Assembly: GCA_900542255.1 (NCBI GenBank)
Contig: UQMR01000041.1
Coordinates: 1 to 19,556, forward strand
DNA length: 19,556 nucleotides
Direction: 5' to 3'
Source of the DNA: an uncultured Porphyromonadaceae bacterium
Lineage (GTDB): Bacteria; Bacteroidota; Bacteroidia; Bacteroidales; Barnesiellaceae_A
In this document: piece after piece, positions 15,132 through 19,556 of the stretch
Layout: the number at the start of each line of letters is the position of its first letter
Numbering within the stretch: position 1 is the first letter of the stretch
Translations under genes and position numbers: made by a program
The notes under the pieces: model-generated
What the model saw: only the letters and a program-made list of their open reading frames with translations
Databases searched by the model: none
What the model was told of the DNA's origin: nothing

Positions 15132-15764
15132 TCAGATAAGTGTAATAAGAAGGAATATATAACACGAGATACATATCCATATGAATCCGTTGGCAAAGCC
15201 GCTTATTACCTGCCCCAGCGTGTGACGTTTGAGCAGGATGCGCGAGGTGCCCAGGCATCCCGATGCCAATATGGTGCCTATTTGCAGGTAGAACATGTAA
15301 TCGGTATACATAATGTATTGCAGGTAGCTCATGATGAATACAAGACCCGTCATGCCGCCTATCGCCGTCATGTGGACGCTTATTTTCCACCATCTGTTTA
15401 TGATGAGGTCGCATATAAGGGCAACGATACCACCTACGACAAATCCGAACTGTATCCCTCTGAGCCCCGCCAGCCACAGGTACACGGCGCATGCTACGTA
15501 GCAAACCAAGAAAATGATGTAGGGCAGCGTGCGCTCCTCGCGGTTAACCAATCCCACGCTCGTAATGAGTTTCATCTTGTAGAGCATCAGTACGCCTATG
15601 CAGGGGAATAGGATGGTGAATAGCGCAACGAGCAGCGTGTAGGTGAGGATGTATTGGTCGCCCAAAAGGCTCATGTAAGAGAAAAAGAGCGAAATGAATA
15701 TTCCTGCTGTCGGAATAATAAGCGGATGGAATATCGTAGAACAGATACGCGCAAAAATCTTCAT
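15132..15764 (-). CDS. PAP2-like integral membrane protein
   Basis: A 210-residue hydrophobic protein with about six membrane segments. The arrangement NREERTLP at the first cytoplasmic loop, HMTAIGG before the next helix, and SRILLKRHTLGQVISG near the C-terminus resembles motifs of the PAP2 phosphatidate/undecaprenyl-diphosphate phosphatase superfamily. The match is loose: the usual PSGH is SVHMT here, and the last motif lacks the Asp three residues after His. Activity is therefore uncertain. A role in recycling lipid carrier phosphates would fit co-transcription with ispG, which supplies isoprenoids (inference). I chose the ATG at 15764; the frame is open to 15797, but the extra 11 residues look like leader sequence. 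Confidence 0.78.
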   Translation of the reverse strand: MKIFARICSTIFHPLIIPTAGIFISLFFSYMSLLGDQYILTYTLLVALFTILFPCIGVLMLYKMKLITSVGLVNREERTLPYIIFLVCYVACAVYLWLAGLRGIQFGFVVGGIVALICDLIINRWWKISVHMTAIGGMTGLVFIMSYLQYIMYTDYMFYLQIGTILASGCLGTSRILLKRHTLGQVISGFANGFIWICISCYIFLLITLI

Positions 15765-15850
15765 GATACAGTGGTATTTTGGTATGTCTTTTAGCACGAG
15801 GTGTGTTTTTTATGGTGAAAAATTTCGGACACCCGGTAAAAGTTGCTGTG

Positions 15851-15858
15851 CAAAAATA
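15851..15858 (-). promoter_or_regulatory. -7 element for the PAP2-purE-ispG operon
   Basis: CAAAAATA on the plus strand reads TATTTTTG on the minus strand, matching TAnnTTTG, about 87 bases before the ATG at 15764. No clear -33 TTTG is present at the usual distance. Confidence 0.5.
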
Positions 15859-15942
15859 CACATTTTATCGTATCGGGTTGTATGAAACGGGTTTAATTTT
15901 GTATGTAGCGGTTGTGTCAACGCTATGTCTTGCCGGTGAGGT

Positions 15943-15962
15943 GCTCCCGGAAAATCGGGAGC
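15943..15962. repeat. short inverted repeat upstream of the PAP2-like gene
   Basis: GCTCCCG (15943-15949) and CGGGAGC (15956-15962) form a 7-base stem with a 6-base loop. There is no T-run on either side. It lies between the terminator at 16007 and the -7 element at 15851, so it could be a regulator site or a second transcription stop. Apart from these elements I see nothing in 15765-16063. Confidence 0.35.
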
Positions 15963-15999
15963 AATGAGTTTTATGGTAGTGATAGAGGGTAACCGCCGG

Positions 16000-16036
16000 A
16001 AACAAAACCGCCCGCAAGTGGATTTTTACGGGCGGT
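16000..16036 (-). terminator. terminator of the outer-membrane protein gene
   Basis: ACCGCCCG (16007-16014) and CGGGCGGT (16029-16036) form an 8-base stem with a 14-base loop. On the minus strand it is followed by TTTTGTTT, making an intrinsic terminator 28 bases after the stop codon of the gene ending at 16064. Confidence 0.85.
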
Positions 16037-16063
16037 CCTGACAGGTTTGATAGATATGGCTAT

Positions 16064-16693
16064 TTACCATTGGAAACCGAATTTGAGATAAAATCCGGTG
16101 TTTTTCCATGTCCAGGTGTCATTATACTCATTTATAGGTGTCTCGTCTATTATAGTTGGGTCGACAATTTCTATTCTTTTCCCTCTTATGTTTAAATATG
16201 TCTCGGGGAAACTGTGGTGCATAAGTCCCATGGCAATAGTAAATTTCCACAGGCGAATACCCGCTCCGAAATCGCAATAGAATCCGTTATATGAATAATC
16301 TCCTACTCCGACGGCATAACCGAGAGAAAGATTCAGGTATGGTTCTATTTTATTTGAAACAGGGTAGTAACCTTTGACATTGGCAAAAACCGGGAAATGT
16401 AAGCCAAAATCGGGGATATATTCTATCCCTTTACATGAATATGTAGCATATTCGGAAGAGGCACGGAACCCGAGTCCAAGACCAGTGAAGAGATATTTAT
16501 TGATTCTGACACCATGTACAGTTTCTATGAAAGCCGACAAGGGTGTAATATATCCCAGATTAAATTCACCCTGATAGCAAGGATATGTTTTTTCTTTCTC
16601 TTGAATATAGATAGATTGGCTTTGTATAATTTGAGCGAAGGAATTTGTAGAGGCGACGAGGCAGACAAATGACAGTAATAATATTTTTTTCAT
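16064..16693 (-). CDS. outer-membrane beta-barrel protein of unknown function
   Basis: A 209-residue protein with a signal peptide (MKKILLLSFVCLVASTNSFA, cleavage after A20) and a mature part of alternating aromatic and polar residues, as in small outer-membrane barrels. GEFNLGYITP, TGLGLGFRAS, YLNLSLGYAVGVGDYSY and the C-terminal FYLKFGFQW, ending in an aromatic residue, are typical strand motifs. The length suits an 8-stranded barrel. There is no enzymatic motif. The gap to the upstream exported-protein gene is 38 bases, so co-transcription is possible, and a terminator follows. Confidence 0.78.
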   Translation of the reverse strand: MKKILLLSFVCLVASTNSFAQIIQSQSIYIQEKEKTYPCYQGEFNLGYITPLSAFIETVHGVRINKYLFTGLGLGFRASSEYATYSCKGIEYIPDFGLHFPVFANVKGYYPVSNKIEPYLNLSLGYAVGVGDYSYNGFYCDFGAGIRLWKFTIAMGLMHHSFPETYLNIRGKRIEIVDPTIIDETPINEYNDTWTWKNTGFYLKFGFQW

Positions 16694-16731
16694 GATTATA
16701 CGTATTTATGGTTTGTATAAGTGATGAGTGC

Positions 16732-17190
16732 TTATTTGCCAACCGATTCGGTGTTCTTTCTTCTCGATTCTATGTTATAGAAACTGAGCATCCATTTATC
16801 GTCGGCAGTGGCGGCTCTGAACCGTGCGTACGTTGCCGGGTAGCCTTGTATATCTACAATGACCGAGTCGGCATTCATGCGGGTGTCTATAAGGGCACCA
16901 ATAATAACGTCGGCTTTGTTCTCTTTTTGGAAATCGGAGAGAGCTTTTGCCCGGGCATTCGACAAGTCGACCGTCCCGTCGTGCGAATAACTGTAACGGC
17001 CCGAAGCCTTTTGGGTGCTGACATTCAGCTCGGCCACCTGAGGAGCTACAATGACCGACGACTGTGGCTCGATATTGCGAGCCTGTGCCGTAGAGATTTC
17101 TACCACCCGTTCTACTTTCTTTTGAGCAGAGGCAGTAGAGGCGCATGCGAGTAGAATGATACCCGTAAGCGTCCATGTTAATTTTTTCAT
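16732..17190 (-). CDS. small exported protein of unknown function
   Basis: A 152-residue protein with an export signal. The first 22 residues end in ASTASA before Q23, a good signal peptidase I site; LLAC at 13-16 could instead be read as a weak lipobox. The mature part has DLSNARAKALSDFQKENKADVIIGALID and then VDIQGYPATYARFR, a pattern I associate with conserved Bacteroidetes periplasmic proteins of unknown role. I chose the ATG at 17190 because it begins the signal peptide; an upstream start at 17295 would add an unlikely basic tail and overlap the terminator hairpin. It lies just downstream of the structured RNA, and 45 bases separate the T-tract from its start. Confidence 0.75.
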   Translation of the reverse strand: MKKLTWTLTGIILLACASTASAQKKVERVVEISTAQARNIEPQSSVIVAPQVAELNVSTQKASGRYSYSHDGTVDLSNARAKALSDFQKENKADVIIGALIDTRMNADSVIVDIQGYPATYARFRAATADDKWMLSFYNIESRRKNTESVGK

Positions 17191-17235
17191 AAAATAGATA
17201 TGTTTTATGTGCGCCCAACTCCTATGCGCAAATAC

Positions 17236-17460
17236 AAAAAGAAAGTGCAGAGTTGTTCGTTTATTCAGTCTGGAGGCTCCGGATAAGCCCGACACCTAAA
17301 TAAACAATACCCCGCACTTGTACGCTATATATCAGAACAATATATGGCTACACAAGTTGAGTGTTATTGCTATTCTTTGGTGTCGTTTGAAATTTTCCGG
17401 ATTTCCAGACCAAGAATATAGCGAAACACTTTCGTTATAATATGTTATCGCCTTTGCGAT
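17236..17460 (-). ncRNA. candidate structured RNA or regulated leader
   Basis: Starting just downstream of a consensus -7 element (17472-17465), the minus strand folds into a series of hairpins. H1 is ATCGC-aaag-GCGAT (17460-17447). H2 is a long interrupted stem (17429-17361) containing ATTCTTGGT paired with ACC-A-AAGAAT. H3 is ACTTGT/ACAAGT with an inner ATATAT/ATATAT stem (17357-17316). H4 is AAGTGCGGGGT/ACTCTGCACTT with an inner GTTTATTTAG/CTGAATAAAC stem (17319-17243), ending in TTTCTTTTT. The H3 and H4 outer stems share bases 17319-17316 and exclude each other. It may be a free small RNA (a 6S-type RNA is one option) or the 5' leader of the exported-protein gene at 17190. No protein-coding frame is convincing here. 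Confidence 0.55.
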
Positions 17461-17464
17461 GAGG

Positions 17465-17472
17465 CAAAGATA
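17465..17472 (-). promoter_or_regulatory. -7 element of the structured RNA
   Basis: CAAAGATA on the plus strand reads TATCTTTG on the minus strand, the same -7 sequence as the tRNA-Leu promoter. Just upstream is the short inverted repeat CGAAA-ata-TTTCG (17473-17485). No good TTTG is found at the -33 distance, so activation by another factor is possible. Confidence 0.6.
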
Positions 17473-17503
17473 CGAAAATATTTCGCTTAATAACGATTGC
17501 GGG

Positions 17504-17549
17504 ATATTGATTGTGCAAATTACGGCGATATTATGCAAAAAATCAATAT
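17504..17549. repeat. 9-base inverted repeat upstream of the structured RNA
   Basis: ATATTGATT (17504-17512) and AATCAATAT (17541-17549) are a perfect inverted repeat with a 28-base AT-rich centre, 30-80 bases upstream of the -7 element at 17465. It could be a binding site for an activator of that promoter. Confidence 0.35.
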
Positions 17550-17665
17550 TGAAAACGGAAAAAGATTATCGTATATTGCCTTTGTCTGCGTGTTTCCGTA
17601 TTGTACAGATGGAGCTTGTGGCGTTGAGAAAGCTGTTTGTGGATGTGTTGAGAGGGGGAAGAAAG

Positions 17666-17701
17666 CATTCGCCTCCCTTGCGATATATAAGGAGGCGAAT
17701 G
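17666..17701 (-). terminator. terminator of rpoN
   Basis: CATTCGCCTCC (17666-17676) and GGAGGCGAATG (17691-17701) form a perfect 11-base stem with a 14-base loop, 27 bases after the rpoN stop on the minus strand. It is followed by GCTTTCTTCC, a modest pyrimidine tract. Confidence 0.75.
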
Positions 17702-17728
17702 TAATTGTGTTTATAATGTTTATAACTT

Positions 17729-19198
17729 CTATAACTTTTTCCTGAGCCGTGCCACAGGTATGCCCAGTTGCTCGCGATACTTGGCAATGGTGCGGCGTGC
17801 TATGGGATAGCCCTTTTCTTTGAGCATCTCGCAAAGTTTGTCGTCGGAGAGAGGATTGCTTTTGTTCTCCTCGTCGATACACGATTGCAGGATATTTTTT
17901 ATTTCGCGGGTTGACACTTCGTCGCCGGCATCGTTTTGTATTCCTTCCGAGAAGAAGTATTTCAATGAGTATATCCCGAAAGGCGTTTGCACATATTTGC
18001 TGCTGGTGGCCCGCGAGATGGTAGAGATGTCGTATCCGGTGCGTTCGGCGACGTCGCGCAGAACCATGGGGCGCAGGTCGCGCTCGTTGCCCGTGAGGAA
18101 GAAGTCGTGCTGCAAGTCGGCTATGACAATCATGGTGTCGAGGAGAGTCTTCTGCCGTTGTTTTACAGCGCTTACAAACCATTGTGCGGCATCTAATTTT
18201 TGTTTTACGAAGAGCAGGGCATTGCGGCGCTCGCGGGTGCGATTGTTTTTGTTGGCGTTGTAGTCGTCAAACATCTCTTTGTAGCGGCGGCTTACGGTGA
18301 GCTCGGGCAGATTGCCCGAGAGGAGGTTTACCACCAATTCGCCGTCCTGCTCATAGACTTCAAAGTCGGGCGTGATGTGTTCGCCGGGCGAGTCGGCGGC
18401 TCCGCCGTTCCACGCACTGCCGGGCTTGGGCGAGAGAGTGCTTATCTCGCGTAGGGCGGCTTTGAGCTCCTCTTCGCTGATATTCAGCTGCTTGATGATT
18501 TTGTCGTAGTGCTTCTTGGAGAACGTGTCGAACATCTCGTTGATGATGCGGTATGCCAGCATGTTGGAGGGCGTTCCGCTACGGCGTTCCAATTGCAGCA
18601 GGAGGCACTCTTGCAGGTTGGATGCTCCCACACCCGCAGGCTCGAAGTCTTGTATGATTTGCAGGATATCGTTTATCTTCTCGGGAGATACGTCTATGCC
18701 GGCCTGAAAGATAAGGTCGTCCGAGATGGCGGCAAGCGGGCGTTGCAGGTATCCGTTGTCGTCGATGTTGCCTATGATGTACTCGGCGATTTTATGTTCG
18801 GTCTCGTCGAGGGGGCGCATACCCAGTTGCTCGTCGAGAAAATCGTGGAAAGAGGAGCTTGTCCCTATGGGTATGTTCTCTTGCTTGTCGTCGGGTGAGT
18901 AGTTGTTGGTACCCAGCCGGTAATCGGGTATCTCGTCCTCGTTATAATAATCGCCCAGCGACAGCTGTTCGGGGGTTTCGGTAGGTTTGCCCTCTTCGTC
19001 GACATTGATGTCGGCAATGGCCGGGTCGCTATCGGGATATTCGGCTCCCTCTTCGAGGGCCGGATTATCTACAATCTCTTGTTTGACGCGTTCTTCCATT
19101 TCGAGCTCATTGAGTTCGAGCAGCCGCATGAGTTGTATCTGTTGGGGCGATAGCTTTTGCTGTAATTTTTGTTGCTGTTGCAGACTCTGTCGTGGCAT
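17729..19198 (-). CDS. rpoN: RNA polymerase sigma-54 factor
   Basis: Sigma-54 directs RNA polymerase to -24/-12 promoters that need an AAA+ activator. The 489-residue protein has all three regions. The Gln- and Leu-rich region I (residues 1-50: SLQQQQKLQQKLSPQQIQLM) interacts with activators. An acidic region II follows at about 50-120. The core-binding and DNA-binding region III ends in the RpoN box ARRTIAKYRE at 467-476, which contacts the -24 element; this is only slightly changed from the usual ARRTVAKYRE. The gene follows the RNase R-type gene after 34 bases, so they are probably co-transcribed. It ends before a strong hairpin. No sigma-54 activator gene lies in the window. Confidence 0.96.
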   Translation of the reverse strand: MPRQSLQQQQKLQQKLSPQQIQLMRLLELNELEMEERVKQEIVDNPALEEGAEYPDSDPAIADINVDEEGKPTETPEQLSLGDYYNEDEIPDYRLGTNNYSPDDKQENIPIGTSSSFHDFLDEQLGMRPLDETEHKIAEYIIGNIDDNGYLQRPLAAISDDLIFQAGIDVSPEKINDILQIIQDFEPAGVGASNLQECLLLQLERRSGTPSNMLAYRIINEMFDTFSKKHYDKIIKQLNISEEELKAALREISTLSPKPGSAWNGGAADSPGEHITPDFEVYEQDGELVVNLLSGNLPELTVSRRYKEMFDDYNANKNNRTRERRNALLFVKQKLDAAQWFVSAVKQRQKTLLDTMIVIADLQHDFFLTGNERDLRPMVLRDVAERTGYDISTISRATSSKYVQTPFGIYSLKYFFSEGIQNDAGDEVSTREIKNILQSCIDEENKSNPLSDDKLCEMLKEKGYPIARRTIAKYREQLGIPVARLRKKL

Positions 19199-19232
19199 AT
19201 ATGTGATGGGTTGGGTGTTGTATGGGATTGGT

Positions 19233-19556
19233 CTACGGCTCTACGAGCGCAAAGTCGAGCTGTTTCCTTTCTAAGTTGGCTTGGGCAATTTGTATGCGTA
19301 CGGCATCGCCTAAGCGGTATATGCGATGTTTGCGCCGTCCTACAAGGCAGTAGTTCTTCTCGTCGAACTCGTAGTAGTCGTCTTCGAGGTCGCGTATGGG
19401 AACCAACCCCTCGCACTTGTTTTCGTTTATCTCTACGTAGAAGCCCCATTCGGTAACGCCCGAGATAACGCCGTCGTACTCCTCGCCCAGGTGTTCGCTC
19501 ATAAATTCTACCTGTTTGTATTTGATAGAGGCTCTCTCGGCGTTGGCGGCCAGTTG
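19233..19556 (-). CDS. rnr: ribonuclease R, C-terminal S1 domain (partial)
   Basis: Only the last 107 codons are visible; the gene runs off the right edge of the window. The frame reads NAERASIKYKQVEFM, the end of the RNB catalytic domain as found in RNase R/VacB, then an S1 RNA-binding domain: YDGVISGVTEWGFYVEINENKCEGLVPIRDL, ending after LDFALVEP. RNase R is a 3'-5' exoribonuclease that degrades structured RNA. Unlike E. coli RNase R, there is no long basic tail after the S1 domain. The start codon and catalytic Asp residues are outside the window, so completeness cannot be judged. Confidence 0.88.
   Translation of the reverse strand, partial: QLAANAERASIKYKQVEFMSEHLGEEYDGVISGVTEWGFYVEINENKCEGLVPIRDLEDDYYEFDEKNYCLVGRRKHRIYRLGDAVRIQIAQANLERKQLDFALVEP

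Noticed and set aside
17459..17745. Short plus-strand frames across the gap between the exported-protein gene and rpoN
   Set aside because: They cross the rpoN terminator and promoter-like elements, lack a leader and show no recognisable sequence; the region is better explained by RNA structure.
19233..19502. An ATG at 19502 as the start of a small stand-alone S1 protein
   Set aside because: The frame continues upstream to the window edge with residues typical of the end of the RNase R catalytic domain, so this is the tail of a larger gene.

Overview
The window looks like a Bacteroidales (Bacteroidota) chromosome. Several short regions match the Bacteroidetes promoter form TTTG...TAnnTTTG, and most starts lack a Shine-Dalgarno sequence. 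The right-hand genes are typical of the order: a long-form IspG, a nucleoside kinase with a threonyl-tRNA-synthetase-like N-terminus, a pair of FKBP isomerases (one cytosolic, one lipoprotein), sigma-54, and an RNase R-type S1 domain. I cannot name the genus.

The window falls into two parts separated by a tRNA-Leu(CAA) gene at 5897-5980. Left of it (1-5753) is an AT-richer accessory stretch: the 3' part of a Sel1/PKD-like/leucine-rich-repeat protein that overlaps a calcineurin-like phosphoesterase by four bases; an unrecognised gene on the minus strand; and a divergent, tightly spaced plus-strand operon. That operon encodes a protein made of two copies of one unknown domain, a second protein with a third copy, a WYL-domain regulator, and a Trp/Tyr-rich unknown protein. 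The operon promoter is packed with inverted and direct repeats, a good candidate operator for the WYL protein. Between the operon and the tRNA lie two GGGAACA direct repeats and a strong hairpin that can terminate the tRNA transcript. This arrangement is what one end of an element integrated at a tRNA 3' end would look like. The other end is not in the window.

Right of the tRNA (6263-19556) the DNA is more GC-rich and mostly housekeeping. In order: mannose-1-phosphate guanylyltransferase (+); nucleoside kinase (-); a sirtuin without zinc cysteines (-); two FKBP-type isomerases in an operon (+); an Lrp/AsnC regulator (+); a minus-strand operon of a PAP2-like membrane protein, purE and ispG; an outer-membrane beta-barrel protein and a small exported protein (-); then rpoN and the 3' end of an RNase R-type gene (-). 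Convergent gene pairs are separated by strong bidirectional hairpin terminators, two of which share the same GGGGCTGTG core.

A 538-base gap between the small exported protein and rpoN holds a consensus -7 element followed by a run of nested hairpins ending in a T-tract hairpin. I read this as a small structured RNA or a regulated leader of about 220 nt. The two most promising leads in the window are this RNA and the duplicated-domain/WYL operon with its repeat-rich promoter.
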